From: Rostratula benghalensis
Taxonomy: Eukaryota > Chordata > Aves > Charadriiformes > Rostratulidae
Direction of reading: 5' to 3'
Length of the DNA: 64,000 bases
Assembly (NCBI GenBank): GCA_013399305.1
Contig: VXAI01000068.1
Span: 2,716,500 to 2,780,499, forward strand
Position 1 is the first letter of the stretch; each line of letters begins with the position of its first letter. This document shows, piece after piece, positions 1 through 12,370 of this stretch. The notes under the pieces were generated by a model. It worked only from the letters and a program-made list of their open reading frames with translations. It had not been told where the DNA came from and did no database searches. The position numbers and the translations under genes were made by a program.

Positions 1-3000
1 ATTTCTGAGCAACTCGAAGTATTGATTCAGAAAATTCCTGGCACAACCACAGCTTGAGCCTGCGGTTCTGAGTGGCCATCGCTCAAAGGCAAGAAACACT
101 GACACCAGTTGAGAAAGAGAGTTTGTTTGTTGCTCTGCCTGGTATCCTAGTGGTTTATTTCAGAAATATTGCCCAGAAACTGATAAGCTTGAAAGCCCAG
201 TGTTAAAAGTGGCCTTTTCTGTGCAACTTCATAGGAAACAAAAGAGCTGAATGTTTTAATGGGACTTGTCATGGGTACCAAATGGTTGTGGGTTTACTTG
301 CTGTGAAGAACATCACAGGAATCTTACTCCAGATGAATAAATTATCACCTCTTGGCACATCATAATTATTAAAAAAAAAAAAAAAAAGAAAGGGCAAAAG
401 AAATTTTTAAGGCTCAGACTCTTCAAAATTTGTGAACATTTCAAACACCATTAATTATCTCTGTGAACTCCTGCGGCCTCAGCTGGTCTCATGTCTGCAG
501 GATTAGACTCCTAAATCTGACTGCTACAAAACCAGGAAAACATAGTACTGCTCAGCCTTTCACCCCGATTTCAGATCAATGTCTCCTAAATGTTTGAGTG
601 TTATGGTTTAAAAAAATAATAAATAAGATTGATAATATAATTCTTGGACTCACTGCAGAATCTTCCTCCCTTTAGTCATTAGGAAAATATTTTCTCTGAC
701 CGATCATGTTGTAAAATGTGTTATTTCATACCACAGATATTGACAATTATTATAAATCAAACCAAACAGGGATAATTAGAATTTAATTTTAAGTTTGTCA
801 AGGTCTTTGCAGGCATATCCTGAGGGCCAACTGTGTCTGTGTTATGGCTTGTTTCCAGCTGACTTTGGGCCAAAAGTTGACATTGTTGTTCAACCCCCTT
901 TTGAAAACAATTCCCAGGAACTTCAGAGGGCTAAGTGCCTGTTACGCTGAATAAAAATTGAGTGGAGTTTCCAGAATTTGTCCTTAAATATGTGTTGTGG
1001 GAAGAAATGGTTCTAAGAAGTCAGGTAATTTTAACCAAAATTGCTCTCTGATTGCTTCTGATTTCCTTTCCACTGCTGACAAGTTCAGTGCCCAGCATTG
1101 CTACCACGTTTTCTGACAGCCCAACTGAGAATGGTGGAACATCAAGGAAATAATCTGACTCTCGAGGTTTTTTTTTTTTCACAGTGTTTGCCACGTGCAT
1201 CAACTTGGTGGTCATGTGGAAAATGGTGAGGCTGTATTTTGAGAGAACAGGCTTGTACTGTTGAATTTACCATATACTTCTCAAGGTAGCTTGTTGAACC
1301 TCTTAGTCACTTCTCTGAGACAACACTGCACTTCACTGCCACCTCTTGTCCCATTGTTCAGCCTGAACAGAGGCAGCTCTTTCATACACCCTCATGTGAG
1401 TGTATGGCCCATAAGCATACATGGTGTATGAGGATAGCATAATGCAGATGTACCATCAACTTGTGCTAAGCTGTCAGCGTAGCTTTTACACTTGCTTTCT
1501 GAGCAATGTGTCAAATGCTCTTGAAATACACGTAGAAATACACCTTTATACCAAAAAGCTATGAGTCAAGTGCTGTTTTGTAGGCTCTCCTCCTACAAAC
1601 TCTTATCTATGCTTCACTTCTTATCCATTGTGCCTTTTCTCATTGACATCAACCAGCCTATTCGCAGCGTATAAAAAAAAAGTGTGTGCTTCAGCCTGCA
1701 AGTTCAAGGCTCTACTGACTCCAACATAGTTGAACAGATAATATTCTGAACAGGATTGGCTCTAGGTCAGAGAATACACAAAGCAATTCATTGTAAGCCA
1801 AGACCTAAGCTGATGCAGCCGCAAGCTGGTTGCCTATGTAGTTACTGAAGTAATTTATTTGAGAAAATTAAAAAAACCAACCACCAAACCCAAACCCTTG
1901 TCTGCTTTCAGCTTTATGTTTACTCTTGGCTAGCTGATGTAAATTATCAGTGTGAGTTTGCTTAGCAACTCTTACAAGATATAAGTAAATCAGTATTATT
2001 ATTTTTCCTTTTAATATGGGCAGAATCCTGTAATTCTGTCAGAAGCAGTTCTGCAAGCAGAGCAGGGAGACAACGACCTGTGACTTTCAATGGCTCATGA
2101 GCAACAATATTTAGCAACCCATGTATTAATTTTATTTTTATTTTTACTTTTCTTTTTGTCATCTTATAACTATTTACGATACACAGCCAAAAAGCCAGGG
2201 ATTGCTTGAGTGAGAGTACCAGGACACACCTGTGAGTTAAGAATTCTAATGTTCACTCTGTGATTTTGGTGGGGAAAAAGCAACAACCCAAGAAACCAAA
2301 ACTAAACCCTCAAAATTCTTAGAACATCACTTTCTTTCTAGTTTTGAATGTCTGAAATCAACTAAGAAATCATTGGATGTATTTATTGCTCAGGTATATT
2401 CCACAACTGTTTTAATTTTAAAAAATTACAATTGTTAGAGGGATTGATGATTAAAGTATTCAATATAGTCAATATATTCAGGTGTGAACTAAGTACTAGT
2501 GTTCACAAATGAGCCATTATAGTTACTATGGATAGTTTAATGAAAATGTCAATTCAATATTCAGTAGCAGTCAAGAAAGAAAATTGAATTTAGGAATTAT
2601 TAAAGAAGAAATTGAGACCAGAACTGTCTGAAAGTGTCCCCTATATTTGCGACAATGAGCTCAACATCCTCTAATGTTCTTCCTTTGCCATCTTCTGCTG
2701 GCCACTTTCAGAACCCTTGATCTGGCCCAGTTTGTCTGTCTGTTCCTTTTCTGATACTGGAAACTCAGATTGGAATTTGTCATAGATCACATCACTGTGA
2801 TGTGGTGTAAGATTTCCTCTGATTCTTTTCTTCTTGATCTATTAAAAGAAAAGATAAATCAAACAATGCTGAATGTAAGGAAGAAAGGAGATACCTTTTG
2901 TTTAGAACTTATTCCTAAATATCCTGTAGCAATTCTGGAAGAGGAAAAAGAAATCTGACCTAAAGGCTAAGTTTACTCTTGTGATCAGCCTGATGGAAGT

Positions 3001-5020
3001 CAATGAAACTTTTCCAGAGTGTAATGTCTGGCAGTTGCTTGGATGCCTGCAGCTGCATAGTAGCTTGTAGAATGCTCTTTAATTATCCTATTAGATGGTA
3101 CTATATGCTGGTTAAATTAATTTTCCACATTTCTTAGGTGGCAAATATATGAGAGCTGGAAAGTCATCTCATCGAGATGAGAAATCTTTATACCTTGCAT
3201 ATGGATATTAGTGCAATACAAAAGACTCTAAAGCAGCTGCTGAATTGGTTTCTTACACCCCAGCTCTCCTTCTGGCCACGGTCACAATCCATATGGGAGA
3301 ATGCTTGAGAATGTGTTTGGTAGGATGGGGTCAAACAAATTACCCTTAGAAGATTAAAACCTTAATTATTTTGATTAAAGATGATGGTTCATTCTACCAG
3401 GACTCCTATTGTGTTTATTAACTGTGATAAAATATCACATGGGACTGCAAACTGGTGGCTACTTCTGATTTTAAACAGAAAGTATTGACTGAGTACATAT
3501 TTGAAGATTAACTTCATTAATAAAATCTGTCACCAGTTGAGATATTAATGGGATAGGGCAGTATCTGTGAAATCAGTGTGGTACAAGATTACTTATCCTC
3601 CATTGATACCTGTGTGTGTATCCTAAGAACTTTGTCAGCAAAATTGGCAACTTTAATTACATTGGCATGGCCATTAGTGTATTTGAGTGTCACATGATTA
3701 AAATTGATGAACCTTGGTTAATGAAAAGCCCTAAAGGTTAGTCAGTCGTATTTATATAATTGAAGACAATCTCAATTAACTGATAAGAGTTCTTTTATTT
3801 TTTAATTTTATTTTATTACTCAGTTAAAGATAAAAGTACGATTTCACTTTGTGTTCCATCCAGTTAAGAGGTTTATTTAGACGGGATTAGTGAATTAGTG
3901 ACTTTTGACAGTGTTTTTCACTCCCTCACTCATCCACTGTAGGAAGTCTGGTTATGCCCTTGTTTGTGCCCTGCCTCACCCCGTGGACTCCTCTGCCTTG
4001 ATGTGATCATAAATGAAGGAAGAATATGGCTTCGTTGTAAGAATGACAAATGCCATATTAGTTCAGCAGCTAAACTGGTTGCCAAAGCATGCGGGTGTTT
4101 CAGGAGTTACATTGAGTTAACTGCTGTTACAGAAGCAGCAGACATGAAGACAGTAATTTTAGCAATTAAGATGGTCTGCATGTGGAGTGATTCATAATAT
4201 GCTTGTTTGTATCTCATCAAAGCAGATACTGGGTGTTATTATCTATGAATGCTAAACACAGTGATTAATTACACCATCATACAAGAAAACAAGATAACTT
4301 GGATTTTTATCATAAGAAAATGCTGATTCCCTTTGTCACTATAATAAATGGTTCAGTCTTCCCTTGCTTGCCTGTTTAGATGGAGTGAGATAATACTAAT
4401 TACTTTATAATTAGTTATGTGTACAAACGAATATCGCCCAACAAATGCATACTTTTCAAAGCATCTCTTTTCAGCCCTGGGAGCAGGAATTTGAGGCTAT
4501 TAATCTAGATTCATAGTGAAAGAACAGAGAACCTAATACTTTTCCTATGGTGCCAGGACTCCTGGCCTACAATCTAAGCCCTTGAATGCTGGAAAAATAC
4601 TGTCAAATTAAAGACAGTTCAGAAAAAAATATAAGCTTCCTACTGTCTTTCATTAAGCCACTTAGAAGTGTGAAGCTTTAACCATGGAGAGCTGAAACTG
4701 AGATGCAGAATCCAGTAATACTGGAGACTCCTGCCAGACTGGCAGACAGCCACTCTGAGGACTGGTTGGGAAATCGGGGGCATCAGGCTTCCCTGGCCCT
4801 GCACTTTCACAACCAAAATTTCATCTAGTGTAAGGAATTCATGCTGCCCTTGTGCAAAGATGTGCAAGTCCTTCAGAGCTGGCTGGCACATACGCGTAGC
4901 TAAATTATCTAGATGGGGAAAATGACTGACTTTTCTCTACTAAAGATTATGGGCCTGGTTAAATTTTAACTCTCTTAGCATATTGGCCCCAGAAAGTGTT
5001 ATTTTATATGGATATTTTGT
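1..5020. other. Non-coding AT-rich single-copy DNA
   Basis: No recognisable exon or young repeat is seen here. The stretch holds a 17-base A run at 371-387, a 12-base T run at 1168-1179 and a near-perfect palindrome at 2788-2804 (CACATCAC, one base, GTGATGTG). The short open frames are scattered over both strands without splice signals or familiar motifs, and are best read as chance. Whether the stretch is intronic or intergenic cannot be told. Confidence 0.6.
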
Positions 5021-5176
5021 GGATGCCCCATCCCTGGAAGTGTTTAAGAACAGGCTGGATGGGGCTTTGAGCAACCTGCTCTGGTGAGAGGTGTCCCTGC
5101 CTATAGCAGGGAGGTTGGAACTTGATGATCTTTAAGGTCCCTTCCAACTCTGACCATTCTATGATTCTAGGACTCT
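5021..5176 (+). mobile_element. CR1 LINE fragment, 3' end
   Basis: This is the last ~155 bp of a CR1 non-LTR retrotransposon. It shows the family landmarks in order: GATGCCCCATCCCTGGAAGTGTT, GGCTGGATGGGGCTTTGAGCAACCTG, a GTCCCTGCC..GCAGGGAGGTTGGAACT segment, GATGATCTTTAAGGTCCCTTCCAACTC, and the terminal ATTCTATGATTCTA. CR1 copies are usually cut off at the 5' end by incomplete reverse transcription, which explains why only the tail is present. No coding potential remains. The good match to the common avian tail suggests a fairly young copy. Confidence 0.95.
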
Positions 5177-8100
5177 ATATCGCATTTCCCTACAGGTACC
5201 TCTCAGGCTGCTGTTGAGACATCAGCAGCTTCTGCCATGTGGTGGGAGAGGAGCTGCATGAGCTGTGCCCCCCTCGGTGCCACACAGACCTGCACCGTAT
5301 GGAAAGAGGATTTTGTCCACTGCAGTTTTACTCATTAACCACATAATCTTTAATTTTATCCACCATCTAGTTTCTTTAATAGTATTATGTATGTCAGCTG
5401 GTCTTTGGAAAGAAGGTGGTTAATGCTATTTCTACACATAGTAGCGTATACCCATGGGAAGCACTTTAGTTTATATCCTTGAGGCCAGATATGACTTGGC
5501 TCACTTTTTATCAGCACATTGTCTGTGGAGCTCAATGTTTCTTGAGAAAGGGGACACTCCAGGATTTCATTGTCTATTTGAAGACAAATGTCTTCAAACC
5601 TCATGCACATCAGTTTCAAATATATCGGAATCAATGCCTGTTATAATAGTTTTTAAAACCTTCATTTTGGTTTTATATCTATGAAACTGAGAGGAAAAAT
5701 AAAGTGGCAGCACAAGCAGAAGCAGCAAACAGGCCGATTTGGCATGTGTATGATGTGAGCATATTCTGCAAACTATGTCATGCCTTTGCTGAAGACCATC
5801 TTTTAACAAAATATTTGTTGTAAAAGAAGGAAAAATATACAAATGAAGTCTATTAGCAAGGTGAATAGCCACCAAATGCATGCTATGCATTTATATAAAA
5901 TACATATATATATAAATTTACCATAATATACTTGCATTTGCAATAACAAATAAAGTGGCCTGGAAGATGACTGAAAATAGAACAATATGATTAGGGAAGT
6001 TAAACCCTGATTTGCATCTAAAAAATGTAGTGTATGCTCATTTATGTGCAAATGTAATGGAAAAAGGCTGCAGGTAAAGTGGCGAAAGCCTAAACAAAAT
6101 AAACACTTAATTTTCTTTTATTGTACTTTGTGACTATTAATAATATTACGGTACTAAGGCAGAAACATTAAACTAAGCAGGGGAGCAATAAATGTTCCTA
6201 GACTGTGCAATGCTGTTGATATTAGTGGCTAATAGCTCCAGAGTTCACATAAAATGCAGATTGAAGTACAAAGAAGATGTTTAGTGGAGTCAGCAGTGGC
6301 AGTGAACTGTTTACAGGTGAAACTAATAACCAGAGGGCAGACACAGCAGGGGTATTTTTCTGCAAAAGATATCAAAAAGGAACTTTTTGAAGCACTTAAT
6401 CAGACTGTCTCTGTCCTCAGGGAAGAGATTTGATAATCCCAGTTTATTTCTCTTCAAAAGTAGCTCCTGAAATCATTAATTATAATATTCAGAGTTTCCA
6501 TTTATAAATATAATGAAGAATGCAAGGACTATAGGGTATGTTGGTATAAAAGAAGTCCACGTTGATTTAAGAACATGGTGCTGAAGCTATGAGAGATGAC
6601 TTGATACCACACTGCTGGGTACATGAGTGAGAAACTGGATTTGGGATTAATGAACCGTAATTAAGTTCACTCACTGTGACATACAGAAGAATGTAATGCT
6701 GGGCAGCAGTCATACTGTGTTGTGTTTTGCCTTGCAAATCTGGACACAAACTGTTTCCCACATCTTTGGCTGAGAGACCGTAAAAATAGCACTGACTGCA
6801 GAAGAAATAAATAGCCATATATTTAATAGGAGAAAGAAGATCTCCTCCTGTCCTGTGCCCTCTATTGTGAATGGCAGGGGGCAATAAAAGTACAAACCTG
6901 ATAGTGTTAGAAGATATTAATCTTAACAGTGATGCGCTTTACCAGTGTCAGTAAAATAACTGAAATGAAAATGGGTGTAAAAGTATATTCATGTGGAATA
7001 TGATCATTCAAACCACAAAGGAAAAAACAATTGAAGGACATATTTTTTCTCTGATTTTGTTTTTTCTTTTTTCAATCCAAAACAGTGTATCTTTTTTTTT
7101 TTTAATTTTTTAATAGATATTTTATTGAACAATATAATCTCTATTTATTGGCCAAATTGAGAGAGGAAGTATCATTCTTTTGCCTTACTTTGATCAACGT
7201 TTGCATTTCTGTAGGATTTTCCACCTTGGTTTAATTTATGATTGGAATAGTATGATCAGTTACCAGAGTCATTAAAATGTCCTGTCAGTTCCACAACTGC
7301 ACAATAGATAAGTACTGATTAGTGCATCTCCCCAAATGTATGGTTCTCCAAGACAAAGAGTGTAGTTTAGAGACTGGACTACTGGCAATAATTAAAACCA
7401 CGATGAGGCAAACAAAAGAAATTGTAAAGGATATTTATGCTCCTACTCAGTTCTGTGATGAGCGGCCCTGTTGGGTTTCTCAATGCAAGAAGAAAAAACA
7501 AGCTCAAACAGGGGATTTCTTCTGTGAACAAAAAGCTGAGGTGCAATTATCCTCCTAAGTATCTCTGTCTTCAGAAGACAGAGAAGAACAGGGAAGAGAC
7601 AGCTGGTAGTACTTGGCATATCCTCGAACTCAAAGGCTAATTAACATGGCTTTATCCAGAATTAGAAATGGGTAGAAATCTGTTACTAAATAAATTGGTT
7701 AAATTTTAAGATATTAAAAGATTTCAAGCTTCTACTTTCTGCTGTGACATTCAACCTTGTGCTAAAAATGCATGGCTTGTCTCCAAAAGACAATCTCTGC
7801 GTTAGCTTGTGAGCAATCTGGGAGTCTCCCTTCCAACAGGCAGTGCCACACTGCAAGTCCCGAGGACTCTCATCGGTACACCAGGCTGAGCCATCATCAC
7901 AGACTGTCACCGTACGTGGTGATGGTCACCCAATGTGAGAGAGTGAAATGTGGGAGCTTGACGGGGGGGCAGTTTCCTCTAAGCTGGTCAGAGCGTGCAA
8001 TAGAGGTCAATTTGGATTTTCTTCAGTGATCTATTATCATAGAATCTTTTAGACAAGTTAGAGGTAAAACCCACTATTTTAAGTCTGTTAAGACTAATTT

Positions 8101-11100
8101 TCCTATCTCCTCACTCAGTCAGATTGTCTCACTCTTTGTGGTCCTTCATGAGCTCACCTTTCCCCAAATACATTCTGAGGAAATTTCCCTCTTGAGGCAT
8201 CTCTTCAAGAGTTGACTTGGCTCTCTGACCCACCATTAATGTCAAGCTCAACTCCCCACTCAGCTTGTATTGAAAGGCATTCATACAACTTCCCAGGTCT
8301 TCCTCATGCTTCAGAAAAGTGCTCCATCAATAGCCAAAATGTCCTTCACTGCTCTCCTTCAAAAACCTTTAAGACAAATCTTTATTGCCCTTTTTATGGT
8401 TAGGGTGCCTCCTGTTCTGATTATTCTGTTAAAAATCCACAGCTTACACAGTGGGAGGGTTCTGGATAATAAGTGGGTCTTCTAGATATTAAGATAGTGT
8501 AGAGAATGAATAGTAATTTCATACAACAGAAATGGAAACAACATTCTTGTCGGTGGTGTGGGGAGTGATTCCCCTCATCTTCAAGATCTGGATCATTATC
8601 TTTTGGAGATGAAAATACATCCTGGTGATATGTAATTAGTGTTTCCTCTGAGAGAGAAAATTCTTCTCCCTGCCTTTCAGAAGTAGCTGGCTGTCCTTAG
8701 TTTACCTCGTGCTATGACTGCAGTCCATTAAGTTTTTACAGCAGGATGGCAAATAACATTTCAGAGCTTCATTACATGTTCTGGCAAAGTTCAGTTGCCT
8801 GGAAACTGCTTGTGAATTTGGGTCAAATTTTCCTTTTCATTTCAGAAAAGGAGAAAAAAAAAAGCAAAGGAGCTGTGTTATCCAGGGAGAAGGAGATGGT
8901 TTTGTCCTGCTTTTCTAAGGTTCAGTTCTCTCCTCTGCCTTGAGAGCATCGTAGCCTCCAGGCGATAGGTCATTGTGTTGCACAGGGCATTCACAGTCCC
9001 TTCTGTTGACTCTCTTCTACTTTGTATAAATAATTGACTGTCCACTGGTATAGAAATAGGAATCTAAATCTCCCACTACAGAACAAGAAAATCCTTCTGG
9101 CTAATTAAGTATTCTGTACAAAGTGGGGAAGCTTGAACACAAAGGGAAGGAGAGACCCATTTAAGAATCACTTATCTCAGGCTTACTCAAGTTATAAATT
9201 CCAGTGGCATCTCCTTACTTCAGCAGTTCTGTCTAAGCCACACTTCTGTCCCAAGCATGGGATTTCTCCAGCATTCTGCTTTCTTTTATTTTTTCTCAGG
9301 ATATTGAAACGAATTTCTGGCCTCACTGTCCGGAGAAATGAGATGCTGGCAGTGGTAGGCACCTGTAATGCACTGTCACACCAGTACAAGAAGAACCTGA
9401 GCAAAATGTGATATTCAGTGAATATTCAACCGAGAAAGCAAGTTGGGCTTGGTCAACGCTGTACGTAAAGACTGAACACACCTCTTCGGATCCCAGAACA
9501 TGTTATACCCGAATAAACTGAACTGTGTTTGGCATGGCATAGCTCAGGATTTCCAACGCTGTCACTCTTAAAGGAGCCTGTGAGCTTTCAAAATACCAGC
9601 ATATTTACCACCACATACAAGCCATCTCTTTGTCTAGGTCATTCACTCAGATTATTGAAAGGATCCTTTATGAGCAATGGCTTGAATCTATATTTATTTA
9701 TGTTCTTAAGCCCCAAGCTGTCTGGTATGCTGCATTTTATACCTTTATTTTTAAATGTCTTCTTACCCTGGTTACATGATAGCACTTGAATTGCAGGTTG
9801 TATTCATAAAACCAGGAAGCATTTCAAGAACATTGGCACTTAATACAGGCTACAGGTTTTGATTTTAAGCCAAACTGTTGTTGGTTTTGGCAAGTGCATT
9901 TTCCTCTGAACCTGATGCATTTGAAATATTGATGCAGTGGAATTAACTTCGTGGTTCCAGCTCAGGAGACTCATTCTGCTGGATCACCTGCCTAAATGTG
10001 GCCCATCCTTTTTCATCTCATTAATGACGCAGGACTTTTGTGCACAGGTCAAGACATGACCTGACCCTCTTTTACCCTCAGCAGTACACACTGAATTCAT
10101 GTAGAAACAAATGGGAACTCCATGCTGGACTGCAGATGCTAACAAAATACTGCAAAAAAACCTGACACAAATACTGCTGATTTTAATGTATCTCCTTGTG
10201 AAAAGAAGGCAGTGATGCTTCTAGAGTTGATTGTGTCCTGATACTCAGGTGAAGGATTCATATCGGTTTCATCACCATTTTCTATCATCATTTTGACTCA
10301 CTATCAGCACAATGAATCTAATTTCAGAGCTGACAAATATAGATGGGTTTGCATCAGGGACAAATGCTACAGTTAAAAATTTTCCAGCAATTGTCTTGTT
10401 AGCGTTTGAAAGAGAACAGAGTGGAGTTCTTTCCAACAGGATTGTTGGCTCAAAGAGTCAAAAATCGTAAAATATGTTTTTTTCAATAACTTAGGCAAAT
10501 GGAACCTCAGATTAAATAATTGGATAGGCAATTATCCTTCCAGTAATTCTGATTATGAACCTTTACTTAATCGTCAAAACTTCTGTCCTAAGCAACTCGC
10601 TAGTGCATTCATTTCAAAAGTCCTCTTGAAGACAGAGTTTTGAATGTCTTCAACCAAATACCGAAAGAGAAAATTTGGTTATCTATTTTATAGAATATAT
10701 AAAGCCCAGCAGTGTAGAAAATATGCAGCAGCAGTATATTAACTTGCTTTTTATTTTGCTTATGTAGTCATCTTGAGTCTTGTGGCATCTCTGAATCCAC
10801 ATGCCTGGTGCAGCACTCAGGATTTACAGGTACACAGCTGTGTTTGAAAGTTAGTGCAAGTGTGCTTTATTATTTGCTATTAGATATAGTTTGTGTTGGA
10901 TATATCTCAGAACTGAAAATAGGTAGGAATGGAGACCAAAGCTGTGAGATATGACTGTGGTGTTTAAGTGAAATTCATCCCATGGTGAAGATGAGAGGTA
11001 CAATGTCCGTGAACCACTTACACCCTGCTGATATTCAGGTCTGAGGACAGAAAGGAGAATTTAAACACTTTCCTGCTGGCTTTTGTTAACATTGAATTTC

Positions 11101-11226
11101 TCACAGCTGTGGACTCGACTCTGAATATGTTCATCATTTGGTTCACAGCTTCCCTTTCTGCTGAGGTTTCTCATAATACCATGCTGCAAAGAAAAGAGCT
11201 GAGAGGTTAAGCATCAAAGCAGTGGA
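5177..11226. other. Non-coding AT-rich single-copy DNA
   Basis: This is unannotated DNA with many overlapping chance frames. Small landmarks are an (AT)n stretch near 5900-5916, a 12-base T run at 7092-7103, the perfect hairpin at 7562-7584 and a seven-G run near 7963-7970. A short CR1-like phrase near 8038 is too weak to call. No exon with paired splice signals was noticed. Confidence 0.5.
7562..7584. repeat. Perfect 10-bp hairpin, 3-nt loop
   Basis: TCTCTGTCTT at 7562-7571 is followed by CAG and its exact reverse complement AAGACAGAGA at 7575-7584. It could fold as a stem-loop in single-stranded DNA or RNA. The stem is too short for a microRNA precursor, and no element boundaries flank it. 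Confidence 0.8.
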
Positions 11227-11230
11227 GTAG

Positions 11231-11252
11231 AGGAGGAGGAGGAGGAGGAGGA
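11231..11252 (+). repeat. (GGA)n trinucleotide microsatellite
   Basis: About seven uninterrupted copies of AGG/GGA form a purine-only tract, followed by AAAGAAG. It is an ordinary microsatellite and a candidate polymorphic marker. No reading frame of interest crosses it. Confidence 0.9.
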
Positions 11253-11549
11253 AAGAAGTCATGTTGGAAATTATAGATGACTGGACTCTGGAAGAATGAG
11301 GTGTAGCAGATTATTTATAGTTACGCAAAACTGGAAGTTGAATACAGCCAGGAATCTGCTGTCATTGGCAAGGGAAAGGGGACCTGACCCTGCTTGAGCA
11401 GAGCACAGGATCCCATCACTGACTGAATTAATTCAGGTTGTTAGAATGTGGGCTGGCTGCTAAGTCTTTTTTAATTTTGCTCTTGGCTCGTCTGATGTCT
11501 TATGAGTCACAAGACTTTTACTGGTCTTGTTTTACGGATCTGAAAGCAA

Positions 11550-11620
11550 GGAAATGACAGTGTTTACCTGCCTCATATGGAAAATGTGAGGCTTAATTAA
11601 TGCTTGTAAAACCTGGTGGA
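11550..11620 (+). mobile_element. Ancient L3/MIR3-type tail remnant (tentative)
   Basis: The stretch TTTACCTGCCTCATATGG, a few bases, TGTGAGGCTTAATTAATGCTTGTAAAACC resembles the widely shared LINE-3/MIR3 3' segment, which in less decayed copies reads like ACCTCACAGGG..TGTGAGG.TTAATTAATGTTTGTAAAGC. It is heavily decayed and no boundaries are visible. The assignment rests on memory of the consensus and needs a profile search. It could instead be another CORE-SINE-type relic. Confidence 0.45.
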
Positions 11621-12334
11621 TCACCCACCAAAAATGTTACATCTGTGCTTTGTTATTTTTATCCATTGCATAAGGTTTTCCCTCAACCTTTGCTCACCTT
11701 CTGATCACCTTTTAAAACTCAGCAAATATTATTGAAAATGGCTCAGGATTTGATTTAATATGGGTTACATATTTTTGGGGGCTGGTGATGTGACATATGC
11801 CACTTGTGGGCCCAGTAAACTTGCATTGTGGTGCTTTTCTAACAAAGACTGTAAGTTGCCCAACCCTGCATGTATTACAAGACAGCATTTGGAAATGAGG
11901 ACACAGGCTTCAGGAAGCACAAACCTGTGAGTCCACGCTCACAGTCTACAAGGTGAACTCTGAATGCTGGCAATGAGAATCAAAGGCATTTCTTTCAGTT
12001 CCTTATGCATCAAGTGATTTTTCCCAAAGCATAGTAAAAAACAGGAAATTCTCACTGATGGGAAGAAATATGTCTAATTGACATTGCTGATATCTTGTGG
12101 ACTGACTTGAATTATTTATGATGGTAAAATCATTGTTTATAATGTGCTCACAAAATGGAGGCAAGGAAGGAAATATGGAGAACAGTGATCTGTATTAGAC
12201 ACAATTGCCATCTATTTTTAGGGGTATTCTTAAAACTCAGAAACACAAGGTCTTTATATCTAATCTATATTTATATATCCATGTGTATGGCTCAATGCAC
12301 TAATTAGCAAAGCTCAGGAAGTGGTGACAGCAGA

Positions 12335-12370
12335 GATAGGGATAGAGATGATGATAGGGATAGAGATGAA
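12335..12370 (+). repeat. 18-bp tandem duplication
   Basis: Two adjacent 18-bp units, GATAGGGATAGAGATGAT and GATAGGGATAGAGATGAA, differ only at the last base. Each unit is itself built from GATAG/GATAGA-like words, so this looks like local slippage expansion of a GATA-rich purine tract. Confidence 0.85.

Noticed and set aside
4545..4595. CCAGGACTCCTGGCCTACAATC, similar to the 3' part of MIR-like SINEs
   Set aside because: Too short and too diverged to separate from chance without a profile search.
8036..8230. ATCATAGAATC phrase resembling a reversed CR1 terminus
   Set aside because: Only the first 11 bases fit. The following sequence does not show the GGAAGGGACC or CAACCCCC blocks.
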